This document shows, in pieces, positions 6,464-12,024 of a stretch of 52,691 nucleotides of DNA. The stretch is taken from IMG/VR virus record IMGVR_UViG_3300012920_000056, positions 1-52,691 of that record; one strand, written 5' to 3'. Under the pieces are notes generated by a model, which was not told the origin of the DNA, ran no database searches, and was given only the letters and a program-made list of their open reading frames with translations. Source of the stretch: a virus. A program made the translations under genes and the position numbers. The first letter of the stretch is position 1; every line of letters starts with the position of its first letter.

Positions 6464-6549
6464 TCCATAAGTTACTTATAATCAACAAGTTACAGCACAG
6501 CTCGCGGGGTCGCCGTGCCATAAGTGTCTGATATTCAACGATTTGCCAC
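6464..6549 (+). repeat. Intergenic paired-palindrome element, copy 5 of 7
   Basis: Begins right after the preceding stop codon: CCATAAGTTACTTATAATC-AACAAGTTACAGCA, a degenerate core (CTCGCGGGG), GCCATAAGTGTCTGATATTC-AACGATTTGCC. No separate terminator precedes this copy, so the element itself might end transcription here. Confidence 0.85.
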
Positions 6550-6576
6550 AAAATTAAAAAAACATTAAAAAAAAGC

Positions 6577-6605
6577 TTGCAATTAGTTTTTTTCTTTGCT
6601 AGATT
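6577..6605 (+). promoter_or_regulatory. Leaderless-type promoter for the gene at 6612
   Basis: TTGCAA (6577-6582), 17 bp, TAGATT (6600-6605), 6 nt, ATG. Confidence 0.8.
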
Positions 6606-6611
6606 ACTATC

Positions 6612-6800
6612 ATGACTAAAACAGAAATGCTTAACGAAATCGCCAATCTTCACAAAGCTTTAAAAAGCTCTGCTGACCTCACGCCTGGAGATCGCATTGC
6701 GATCCGCAACGAGATTGGTCGCCTTGAGGACGAGGTCAATCTGCTCGACTTTCAGGAGCAACCCGACATTGACTGGGGCTTTCACTCCCAATGGGAGTGA
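6612..6800 (+). CDS. Small coiled-coil hypothetical protein (62 aa)
   Basis: Helical protein with heptad-like spacing at residues 5-45 and an acidic aromatic tail; no family recognised. Last gene of the + early block. A 7 bp hairpin (CACTCCC-AAT-GGGAGTG, 6783-6799) overlaps the stop codon but lacks a T-run. Confidence 0.7.
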   Translation: MTKTEMLNEIANLHKALKSSADLTPGDRIAIRNEIGRLEDEVNLLDFQEQPDIDWGFHSQWE

Positions 6801-6884
6801 CTTAAAGTCCTGATTATCAGCGACTTACAGCAAAGTCGCCCCGCGCGGTTTGCCATAAACCCTTGATATTCAAGGATTTATAGA
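6800..6884 (+). repeat. Intergenic paired-palindrome element, copy 6 of 7
   Basis: Lies between convergent genes, so this copy has no promoter role for a following + gene. CTGATTATCAGCGACTTACAG, core CCCCGCGCGG, CTTGATATTCAAGGATTTA. The second palindrome is perfect (CTTGATATTCAAG apart from the centre). Confidence 0.88.
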
Positions 6885-6899
6885 AACCATTTTTAAGTG

Positions 6900-7208
6900 T
6901 TAAAAAACGAGAAGATCAGGCAACTTTGTGTTGCTTGCGAACCAATCGGATGAGTCAATTTCTTCCCCGTTTAACACAGGCTCGAATTTGAATTGGCAAA
7001 CCCCTGCGTTGGCTATGCCGTTGACGCGTTCGCGTGTGGTGGGCGTATTCCATCCCGCAAGCGACCATCTGACAAGTCCGTCAGGATCACGCTTGACAAT
7101 TGCGTTGCCATGCAACCAAACGGTTTGCCCGTCTGTCTCGGTATTGCCTACTTTTAAAGATCTGCCTTCCTCAAAGGCTTTTTTGATTTGTGCTGTGACT
7201 TTTCTCAT
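6900..7208 (-). CDS. Small phage protein of the 'TDGQ-LHGN-GW-TTRERVNGI' type (102 aa)
   Basis: Matches a layout seen in many phages: a basic N-terminal helix, 'NTETDGQTVWLHGNAI', 'AGWNTPTTRERVNGI', then a short C-terminal segment with 'LNGEEIDSSDW'. The function is unknown; it is usually an early accessory protein. It overlaps the upstream gene by 4 bp (ATGA) and shares its promoter at 7390-7418. A + strand open frame over the same bases is a shadow. Confidence 0.85.
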   Translation of the reverse strand: MRKVTAQIKKAFEEGRSLKVGNTETDGQTVWLHGNAIVKRDPDGLVRWSLAGWNTPTTRERVNGIANAGVCQFKFEPVLNGEEIDSSDWFASNTKLPDLLVF

Positions 7209-7381
7209 ATTTCTTCGGTGTTGATGATTAAAACCTTGTTGCCTTGTTTACTTTGTTCTTTTTTAAGCTCTTTTGCTATTTGCATGGCTTGGGCTTGTGA
7301 TTTTGCGTTATCTACGAGTTTCCCAAAAAAGCGAATGTCGAACCAATTCGAGAAGTTGATGTTTTTTCCTATTGTGATCAT
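7205..7381 (-). CDS. Small hypothetical protein (58 aa)
   Basis: Starts MITIGKNINFSNWFDIRFFG and ends VLIINTEEI, with a Lys/Gln-rich helix in the middle. No family recognised. The start is fixed by a TTGCAA-N17-TAGTTT promoter ending 8 nt upstream, and the stop overlaps the next start. A + strand ORF covering the same bases is therefore spurious. Confidence 0.65.
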   Translation of the reverse strand: MITIGKNINFSNWFDIRFFGKLVDNAKSQAQAMQIAKELKKEQSKQGNKVLIINTEEI

Positions 7382-7389
7382 ATAACTAT

Positions 7390-7418
7390 AAACTAAAAGA
7401 TTTTTTGTTGAATTGCAA
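7390..7418 (-). promoter_or_regulatory. Leaderless-type promoter for the gene at 7381
   Basis: On the - strand: TTGCAA (7418-7413), 17 bp, TAGTTT (7395-7390), 8 nt, ATG. Confidence 0.8.
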
Positions 7419-7420
7419 AC

Positions 7421-7609
7421 TTATTTTGCAAAAAGTGGATGAATTTTGACATCCTCAAAACGAATGCCAACTTTACGATTTGTGCGGTATGGGCGAACCA
7501 TTGCGATAGTGCCGAGGTCTTCATGCTCGGTAGCTTGGATGAACTGAAAGATTTTGCCATCCCTTGAGAGGAGAACATCACCTTTTTTGAATTTTGTTGT
7601 CTTTGTCAT
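7421..7609 (-). CDS. Small basic beta-rich protein (62 aa)
   Basis: Basic protein starting MTKTTKFKKGDVLLSRDG; the short strands after 'KKGDVLL' resemble an SH3/KOW-like barrel, without a firm assignment. The frame is open upstream to 7780, but the promoter (-10 box 8 nt before 7609) and the neighbouring 7665-7844 gene set this start. Confidence 0.75.
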   Translation of the reverse strand: MTKTTKFKKGDVLLSRDGKIFQFIQATEHEDLGTIAMVRPYRTNRKVGIRFEDVKIHPLFAK

Positions 7610-7617
7610 ATAAGTAT

Positions 7618-7646
7618 ACTCTAAGAAATTTTTTGTCGAATTGCAA
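7618..7646 (-). promoter_or_regulatory. Leaderless-type promoter for the gene at 7609
   Basis: TTGCAA (7646-7641), 17 bp, TAGAGT (7623-7618), 8 nt, ATG. Confidence 0.78.
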
Positions 7647-7664
7647 GCAAAAAGCGATTTATTT

Positions 7665-7844
7665 TCAATTATTTTTGTGCGTGAATTCGGCTTGGGCTTT
7701 CCAATGATCCAACCAAGCTTGATTTTCTGCCAAAAGATTTTTGGCAATCTGAACCATAACAGCGTCGCTGTCGTGGGCAATGGTTTCCCGTAGGATCACC
7801 ATTTCGGCTTTAACTTTTGAGAGGAGTCTTACTGAATTTTCCAT
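7665..7844 (-). CDS. Small hypothetical helical protein (59 aa)
   Basis: Starts MENSVRLLSKVKAEMVILR and ends FTHKNN. Helical throughout, no family recognised. It fills the gap between two clear genes and begins 6 nt after a perfect TTGCAA-N17-TAGTTT promoter. That is the main support for reality. Confidence 0.65.
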   Translation of the reverse strand: MENSVRLLSKVKAEMVILRETIAHDSDAVMVQIAKNLLAENQAWLDHWKAQAEFTHKNN

Positions 7845-7850
7845 AATTAT

Positions 7851-7879
7851 AAACTAGCAGCTTAAAGGTTTTATTGCAA
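7851..7879 (-). promoter_or_regulatory. Leaderless-type promoter for the gene at 7844
   Basis: TTGCAA (7879-7874), 17 bp, TAGTTT (7856-7851), 6 nt, ATG. Confidence 0.8.
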
Positions 7880-7895
7880 GAAAAAAGTTTGCGAA

Positions 7896-8069
7896 TTATA
7901 AACTTTTATTTGCGGCATCTTTTATCATTTGAATATTCCAAAGGTGACCGCCTGGACATTCCCAAAGCATATGATTAGCATGAAGGCAGACTACAAGCTT
8001 AAGTTCATTGTCTTTGATGAACTTGTCGATTCCTAATTTTGTGAGATGTGTTTGAATTTCGTTTGTCAT
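7896..8069 (-). CDS. Small WECPGGH-motif protein A (57 aa)
   Basis: Starts MTNEIQTHLTKLGIDKF. The C-terminal half holds LWECPGGHLWNIQMIKDA, which is almost repeated in the gene at 9193-9339, so the two are paralogues. The Cys and the Gly-Gly-His step could bind metal, but the fold is unknown. The longer frame to 8087 is rejected because the promoter -10 box ends 8 nt before 8069. Confidence 0.75.
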   Translation of the reverse strand: MTNEIQTHLTKLGIDKFIKDNELKLVVCLHANHMLWECPGGHLWNIQMIKDAANKSL

Positions 8070-8077
8070 ATAAGTAT

Positions 8078-8106
8078 AAACTAGCACGGTAACAAGCTAA
8101 TTGCAA
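8078..8106 (-). promoter_or_regulatory. Leaderless-type promoter for the gene at 8069
   Basis: TTGCAA (8106-8101), 17 bp, TAGTTT (8083-8078), 8 nt, ATG. Confidence 0.8.
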
Positions 8107-8206
8107 GAAAAAAACAACAAAGTTATTCACAAAAGTAAAGTTTTTTGCGACAGTATTGTGCAATATTTTAGTTGCCCGAATTGGCACGGAATCTGTATCA
8201 AGTTTT

Positions 8207-8291
8207 ACGTAAGTTGTTAAGCATCAACGACTTACAGCAAAACCCGCGCGGGCGGCCTGCCATAAACCCTTGATACTCAAGGACTTATGGA
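8207..8291 (+). repeat. Intergenic paired-palindrome element, copy 7 of 7
   Basis: GTAAGTTGTTAAGCATC-AACGACTTACAGCA, core ACCCGCGCGGGC, then CTTGATACTCAAGGACTTATGG. Here it separates two - strand units, yet its orientation matches the copies in the + block. No further copy is seen to the right. Confidence 0.9.
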
Positions 8292-8301
8292 AACCGTTGT
8301 G

Positions 8302-8397
8302 TTATCCTGCTATTAGGTGGGCTAATCCTGCAACACCAAACAAGATGACTGATCCACCTAAACCTGTGACTAAAACTAATGTGACTAATTCTCTCAT
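8302..8397 (-). CDS. Tiny predicted membrane peptide (31 aa)
   Basis: Starts MRELVTLVLVTGLGGSVILF and continues with a Gly/Ala/Leu-rich stretch ending AHLIAG: a single transmembrane segment with one N-terminal charge pair. The ATG overlaps the stop of the upstream gene (ATGA), supporting coupled translation; an AAGGAG lies about 14 nt upstream. Too short for a family call. Confidence 0.5.
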   Translation of the reverse strand: MRELVTLVLVTGLGGSVILFGVAGLAHLIAG

Positions 8398-8618
8398 AAA
8401 CTTTCTATAAACTCCTTGAATGCAAAGATGTGGTATCCTTGCGTAAGATTGACCTTTTCTGATATGTCAATGATGTTGCCGTTGTTATAATTTTTCTCGA
8501 AACATTCTTGCCCGATTTGAACATCGTATTGCTCACGCTTATAATCGGGGTGAGCAGATGAGCAGATGATAGGAATGCCTGTTGAACCTAATTTTGTAAG
8601 TATCCAATGAGCTTGCAT
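8394..8618 (-). CDS. Small hypothetical protein (74 aa)
   Basis: Starts MQAHWILTKLGSTGIPIICS; looks alpha/beta, with a polar middle part (CFEKNYNNGN). No family recognised. Its promoter lies inside the end of the upstream gene and its -10 box ends 6 nt before the ATG. It ends overlapping the 31-aa membrane peptide. Confidence 0.72.
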   Translation of the reverse strand: MQAHWILTKLGSTGIPIICSSAHPDYKREQYDVQIGQECFEKNYNNGNIIDISEKVNLTQGYHIFAFKEFIESL

Positions 8619-8624
8619 GATACT

Positions 8625-8653
8625 AGATTAGGCTTTTCCGTTCTCCATGTCAA
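8625..8653 (-). promoter_or_regulatory. Leaderless-type promoter for the gene at 8618
   Basis: TTGACA (8653-8648), 17 bp, TAATCT (8630-8625), 6 nt, ATG. It overlaps the 3' end of the gene 8628-8852. Confidence 0.78.
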
Positions 8654-8852
8654 TCAATTTTTGACGAGATTTTACAGCAAGCTCGACAGCGTGTAGTGCG
8701 TCCAAGATTGCCATGCCTTGCGTGATTGTTCCTTTCCATTCGGGGCTATTGGATTCTTTCGCAAGGTGTCTTAGGTTGCCCAATGCTTTTGAGAGAGAAA
8801 GACCGAGATCCAACTCGGTGTCTAATTTTTTTCTTATTGCGTAGTCTATCAT
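8628..8852 (-). CDS. Small hypothetical helical protein (74 aa)
   Basis: Helical protein (LSLSKALGNLRHLAKE, then ITQGMAILDALHAVELAV); no family recognised. AGAAAGG lies 6-7 nt before the ATG, so this is an internal gene of the operon that starts at 9107. Its coding end contains the next promoter. Confidence 0.75.
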   Translation of the reverse strand: MIDYAIRKKLDTELDLGLSLSKALGNLRHLAKESNSPEWKGTITQGMAILDALHAVELAVKSRQKLIDMENGKA

Positions 8853-8885
8853 ATATTACCTTTCTAATGTATTTTAAAAACTTTG

Positions 8886-9107
8886 TCAAACATTTCTTTC
8901 GACTGATCTCCAACCAAAAGCACGAACTTGATCCTCGTGGCGAGCTTGTGGCAAGAGGCTTTTAAGCGTCTCGATGCGAGCAAGAATCCACTTGCGAGTG
9001 TCGCCTGTGGCAGGTACAAACTCACGCAGATCGTGGTCGAAGTGGTCGCAATCAAGGCGACGCTCTAAGCGTTCAATGTCGAATTTAATGTCTTCTGTTT
9101 TACTCAT
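8886..9107 (-). CDS. Small hypothetical protein (73 aa)
   Basis: Charged, helical protein with an Asp/His-rich patch (LDCDHFDHDL) that could be structural or bind metal; no family recognised. The start is fixed by the promoter 6 nt upstream. First gene of the operon with 8628-8852. Confidence 0.75.
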   Translation of the reverse strand: MSKTEDIKFDIERLERRLDCDHFDHDLREFVPATGDTRKWILARIETLKSLLPQARHEDQVRAFGWRSVERNV

Positions 9108-9113
9108 ATTACT

Positions 9114-9142
9114 AATCTAAGAAATTTTTTGTTGAATTGCAA
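9114..9142 (-). promoter_or_regulatory. Leaderless-type promoter for the gene at 9107
   Basis: TTGCAA (9142-9137), 17 bp, TAGATT (9119-9114), 6 nt, ATG. Phased A-tracts lie just upstream (9151-9195) and may act as an UP element or bend. Confidence 0.8.
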
Positions 9143-9150
9143 GAAAAAAA

Positions 9151-9195
9151 CGACTTTTTTCGATTTTTTTTCGATTTTTTCGATTTTTTCGATTA
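9151..9195. repeat. Phased A/T-tract repeat
   Basis: Five CGA steps at 9151, 9161, 9172, 9181 and 9190 are separated by T-tracts of about 6-8 bases, so the tracts recur every 9-11 bp, close to one helical turn. Such phasing is known to bend DNA. It lies between the stop of the 48-aa gene and the promoter at 9142. Confidence 0.75.
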
Positions 9196-9339
9196 TTTTA
9201 ACGCTCCTTTAATCATTTCGAGCGTCCAAACATGACCGCCAGGACATTCCCAAAGGTCAAAAGCCTCGGACATCGGACTTGCTTGGATGCGAACAAGACC
9301 ATTCTCTTCAATGAATTTTTGTATTTTTTTATCTAACAT
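9193..9339 (-). CDS. Small WECPGGH-motif protein B (48 aa)
   Basis: Starts MLDKKIQKFIEENGLV and contains LWECPGGHVWTLEMIKGA near the C-terminus. It is a shorter paralogue of the 57-aa protein at 7896-8069: the same motif, the same MIK-x-A ending, and a similar 'DKFI.....L' helix before it. The start is set by a TTGCAA-N17-TAAATT promoter 6 nt upstream. Confidence 0.7.
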   Translation of the reverse strand: MLDKKIQKFIEENGLVRIQASPMSEAFDLWECPGGHVWTLEMIKGALK

Positions 9340-9345
9340 ACTTAA

Positions 9346-9374
9346 AATTTAACAAAGCAAACAACTAATTGCAA
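9346..9374 (-). promoter_or_regulatory. Leaderless-type promoter for the gene at 9339
   Basis: TTGCAA (9374-9369), 17 bp, TAAATT (9351-9346), 6 nt, ATG. First promoter of the - block. Confidence 0.75.
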
Positions 9375-9399
9375 GAAAAAAAGAAAAAAGTTATGTGCG

Positions 9400-9459
9400 A
9401 CCCCCTACCCGTTTTATGAATTGCAAAAGTCAACTTTATTTCAGGATAGGGCGGGGGGT
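9400..9459. repeat. Imperfect GC-rich inverted repeat at the boundary of early and late regions
   Basis: ACCCCCTACCC (9400-9410) and GGGCGGGGGGT (9449-9459) can pair imperfectly across a 38 nt AT-rich loop in a region (9375-9506) with no gene. No T-run follows. It could be a protein site or a weak structure between the diverging blocks. Confidence 0.4.
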
Positions 9460-9506
9460 GGTAATTTTCAAAATCAAAATGTAAATCCATAATTTCTATA
9501 TATTGC

Positions 9507-9535
9507 TTGACCCGAAAAAAATCGGCGCCTATTTT
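9507..9535 (+). promoter_or_regulatory. Sigma70-like promoter before the Hsp20 gene
   Basis: TTGACC (9507-9512), 17 bp, TATTTT (9530-9535). Unlike the early promoters it leaves a short leader (20 nt to the ATG at 9556). Confidence 0.5.
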
Positions 9536-9555
9536 TATTTCAGATATAAATCATA

Positions 9556-9927
9556 ATGGCACAGAGAGTGCAATGTATAGTTATTATTAACCCTCTAAAA
9601 CGTAACATTATGACACATTCACAATTATTAGACGAAATCTTCTTTCCAACCATGAGACAAGCTGACTCAGAAGTATCACAAAACGAGGATCATATAGAGA
9701 TAGAATGCGAGCTTCCTGGTTTTTCAAAGAATGAAATAAATATAGAAATAATAAATGATAAATTAATTATCGAAGCGCAGAGCAAGAAGAAAAGCAAATC
9801 AAAGAGCTATATCCTAGATAAAAGCTTGGATAGAGATAAGATATCGGCGGCATTAAAAAATGGTATATTAAATATTAAAATATATAAGCTTGAGGCGCAA
9901 AAGCCAAAAAAAATAAAAATTAATTAG
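9556..9927 (+). CDS. Hsp20/alpha-crystallin small heat-shock protein (123 aa)
   Basis: The alpha-crystallin domain is visible: 'IEIECELPGFSKNEINIEI' (about residues 47-65), 'DKLIIEA', and a late 'LKNGILNIKI' strand, which is the A-x-x-x-n-G-v-L hallmark of Hsp20. The lysine-rich insert and C-terminal KKIKIN are typical of small phage versions. Hsp20 holds unfolding proteins and is known from several large phages. The first 18 residues look unlike the family, so the true start may be the ATG at 9610. Confidence 0.85.
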   Translation: MAQRVQCIVIINPLKRNIMTHSQLLDEIFFPTMRQADSEVSQNEDHIEIECELPGFSKNEINIEIINDKLIIEAQSKKKSKSKSYILDKSLDRDKISAALKNGILNIKIYKLEAQKPKKIKIN

Positions 9928-9958
9928 AAAAGACCGCAAAAGTTATATACTATCAGCC

Positions 9959-10162
9959 ATGGATAAAAATAAAGTTATAACTATTGTTGCGAATGATATT
10001 CTTAATAAAATGAATATCAATCAAATCCTTAACGCCGTAAGAGGTCATTGCATTGGTCAAGCTGAAGAGTATTATAATGGTTTGACTGATGATGAAAGAG
10101 AAAATCTTGTACAGCAAATTGAAACAGCTGAAGCTGCAGCTCAAGAACCTGCCGCAGTTTAG
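9959..10162 (+). CDS. Small hypothetical protein (67 aa)
   Basis: Helical, with an Ala/Glu-rich C-terminus (ETAEAAAQEPAAV); no family recognised. A TATACTAT-like -10 lies about 5 nt before the ATG, so it may also be leaderless. A terminator follows at 10244. Confidence 0.7.
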   Translation: MDKNKVITIVANDILNKMNINQILNAVRGHCIGQAEEYYNGLTDDERENLVQQIETAEAAAQEPAAV

Positions 10163-10389
10163 CTTTTTGCTAAATAGGGCTTTTTCTGAAATCTAGCTAG
10201 TACAGATTCTTGCCCGTGCAACATCATGGATGCGCATCTAAAGCCCGCCTCACTCAGGCGGGTTTTTAGTATCGGAAGAAAGCGGATTGGCAGGTTCATG
10301 ATAAGTTCATGATTTTCATTCCCCTTGGGGTCAGCTATAGCTATTTCGTAACAAAATTCCCAGCAAAAATTATAGATCGAATTTTCCAT
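10159..10389 (-). CDS. Questionable ORF downstream of the antitoxin-like gene (76 aa)
   Basis: Open frame starting MENSIYNFCWEFCYEIA and overlapping the end of the upstream gene by 20 bp. The inverted repeat at 10244-10267 lies inside it, and no Shine-Dalgarno or promoter is seen. The composition is not impossible for a protein (PIRFLPILKTRLSEAGFR). If real, its place after a DUF2384-like gene would make it a possible toxin partner, but it is too short for a RES domain. Confidence 0.3.
   Translation of the reverse strand: MENSIYNFCWEFCYEIAIADPKGNENHELIMNLPIRFLPILKTRLSEAGFRCASMMLHGQESVLARFQKKPYLAKS
10244..10267 (+). terminator. Rho-independent terminator
   Basis: CCCGCCT-CACTC-AGGCGGG followed by TTTTT on the + strand. 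It ends the Hsp20 transcription unit before the opposing gene. Confidence 0.88.
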
Positions 10390-10618
10390 CTGATTTTTGG
10401 ATTAATTCGTAAACCGTTTCAATTTTTCCATCCATCATCAATTCTGCAGGGCTCTTTCCGTCATGTTCTGCAAGAGGAGTATTCAACCAAACCGTTGATC
10501 CATATATCGAATATTTTTTAGCGATCAATTTCATGATATCATATTTCGTTGGCTTCGATTCACCAATCGACAATTCGACACTTTTTGATGTTTTTTTAAC
10601 TTTTGGTTTTTTACTCAC
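10370..10618 (-). CDS. DUF2384/MbcA-ParS-like antitoxin domain protein (82 aa)
   Basis: The C-terminal half (about residues 40-78) matches the toxin-binding domain of Xre/MbcA/ParS-type antitoxins: 'WLNTPLAEHDGKSPAELMMDG' region, then 'VYELIQK'. The basic N-terminus (PKVKKTSKS) replaces the usual helix-turn-helix, so it is a stand-alone toxin-binding half. In known systems this domain neutralises RES-type toxins; a phage copy could block a host toxin (inference). GTG start. It is transcribed away from phoH and is the only - gene confidently placed right of 9400. Confidence 0.72.
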   Translation of the reverse strand: MSKKPKVKKTSKSVELSIGESKPTKYDIMKLIAKKYSIYGSTVWLNTPLAEHDGKSPAELMMDGKIETVYELIQKSDGKFDL

Positions 10619-10658
10619 AATAATATTTACACTAATTAATATATTTTACTAAAAAGAT

Positions 10659-10688
10659 TTGATTAATTCAATATTTGGCGTGTATTAT
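10659..10688 (+). promoter_or_regulatory. Promoter before phoH
   Basis: TTGATT (10659-10664), 18 bp, TATTAT (10683-10688). The -10 region reads GTGTATTATA, a motif that recurs before several late genes. Confidence 0.55.
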
Positions 10689-10711
10689 ATAAAAACAAAT
10701 TTTAATAATAT

Positions 10712-11419
10712 ATGTCAAAAAAAGACAAGGTAGAAATACCTCAACTAAAACTAACGTTCAAGGTCAATAATCTAAGACTTACTGAAAAGCAAAAACTGTT
10801 TCTTTCTTTAGCTTTGCATGATAATACCAATATCATGTTTGTAAGCGGACCTGCAGGATCTACTAAAACGTATATGGCTGTTTATGCAGCCTTGAGACAC
10901 TTAAGCGCCGAAGATGACTTAGACATGTTCTATGTTCGGACGGTGATAGAAAGTGCTGATAAAGGTCTGGGAGCTCTCCCAGGAAGCGTGGAAGAAAAGA
11001 TCAATCCATACATGGCTCCATTAGAGGACAAGCTGATAGAAATGCTACCACAAAACAAAACAGTTCGCAGAGAGCTTATAGACAGTGGAAGAATCCAAGC
11101 TATGCCAATTAATTTTTTGCGAGGAGCAAGCTGGAAAGATAAAGTGGTTGTTGCTGATGAGGCGCAGAACTTTACATTCAAAGAATTGACTACGTTAATA
11201 ACAAGACTTGGGCAAAACAGCAAATTATTTATTTGCGGAGATTTTATGCAAAGCGATATTAATGGCAAAAGCGGTTACGCTGATATGTTTAATTTATTCA
11301 AAGACCAAGAAAGTCAAGATAATGGAATCCACTGCTTTAGTTTTAATAAAAATGATATTTTAAGAAGCGAATTACAAAAGTATATTATTGGAAAATTAGA
11401 AGATAATTATAAAAAGTAG
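10712..11419 (+). CDS. phoH: PhoH-like ATPase (235 aa)
   Basis: PhoH family P-loop ATPase. Walker A is GPAGSTKT (residues 46-53) and Walker B is VVVADEAQN; 'LRGASW' and 'ICGDFMQSD' are further family motifs. PhoH genes are very common in aquatic phages; bacterial PhoH is linked to phosphate starvation and RNA metabolism, and the phage role is unsettled. The Walker A has S-T where many members have T-G before K-T, but Lys-Thr is kept. It heads the long + strand late block. Confidence 0.93.
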   Translation: MSKKDKVEIPQLKLTFKVNNLRLTEKQKLFLSLALHDNTNIMFVSGPAGSTKTYMAVYAALRHLSAEDDLDMFYVRTVIESADKGLGALPGSVEEKINPYMAPLEDKLIEMLPQNKTVRRELIDSGRIQAMPINFLRGASWKDKVVVADEAQNFTFKELTTLITRLGQNSKLFICGDFMQSDINGKSGYADMFNLFKDQESQDNGIHCFSFNKNDILRSELQKYIIGKLEDNYKK

Positions 11420-11433
11420 TGTACTTATGAGTG

Positions 11434-12024
11434 ATGATTGATGTCACCCCCATACTCGCGGCGGTAATTACCGCTATCGCTACAGTAGCCAGTGTTTTAC
11501 TGGGCCAGAGACTGATGAGCAGAAAAGAAAAAGACTGCGTAATTCGGGAAACTTCCCAAAACGCTAATGTATATACTGCTTTAAGGTATATTATGGAGCA
11601 GATGAAAGCAGACCGTGGATATATTATGGAATTTCATAATGGAGAAATATATTTTTCGGGGCGTGGTCAACAAAAATTCAGTTGCACATACGAAATTGTA
11701 GAAGAAGGAATTAGCGCAGAGTCCTCTAATTCACAAAACCATAGAGTTTCAAATTATCATAATTATGTTAATTCGCTTGTAACTGATGGGCGTTTTTTAC
11801 ATCATGATGTAGAAGAAATACAAGATCAAGCATTCTATCAAATGATCAATAGAAAAGGCATAAAAAGCATTTATAACGTACCAATAAAAACAGTAGATGG
11901 TAAAATTATTGGAATTTTGGGTGTTGATTATGTTAAAAATCCTATTCCTGACTTAGGGTATGATGAAAAAAGTTTAACCTTTATGACTCGTCAAGCCCGC
12001 ATGATTGCTGGTTACTTAATATAA
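11434..12024 (+). CDS. Membrane-anchored GAF-like domain protein (196 aa)
   Basis: The N-terminus (about residues 4-25, PILAAVITAIATVASVLLGQ) is a single membrane segment. The remainder resembles a small GAF sensor: 'RGYIMEFHNGE', a polar insert, then 'IYNVPIKTVDGKIIGILGVDYV'. GAF domains bind small ligands or serve in protein contacts; no output domain is attached. It may be an inner-membrane protein of the infected cell, or a virion protein. A GTG at 11431 directly precedes the ATG; the ATG is preferred. Confidence 0.75.
   Translation: MIDVTPILAAVITAIATVASVLLGQRLMSRKEKDCVIRETSQNANVYTALRYIMEQMKADRGYIMEFHNGEIYFSGRGQQKFSCTYEIVEEGISAESSNSQNHRVSNYHNYVNSLVTDGRFLHHDVEEIQDQAFYQMINRKGIKSIYNVPIKTVDGKIIGILGVDYVKNPIPDLGYDEKSLTFMTRQARMIAGYLI

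Noticed and set aside
7188-7385. + strand 65-codon frame
   Set aside because: The opposite strand holds a 58-aa gene with a perfect promoter and ATGA coupling to its neighbour; the + frame has neither.
1866-8291. CRISPR array or tRNA-like interpretation of the seven repeats
   Set aside because: Copies are 0.3-1.5 kb apart with genes between them, each is internally paired rather than direct repeat-spacer, and no acceptor/anticodon arms can be drawn.
10159-10389. RES-type toxin partner for the DUF2384-like protein
   Set aside because: The frame is only 76 aa, lacks visible Arg/Glu/Ser RES residues in order, and contains a terminator hairpin; kept only as a low-confidence ORF.
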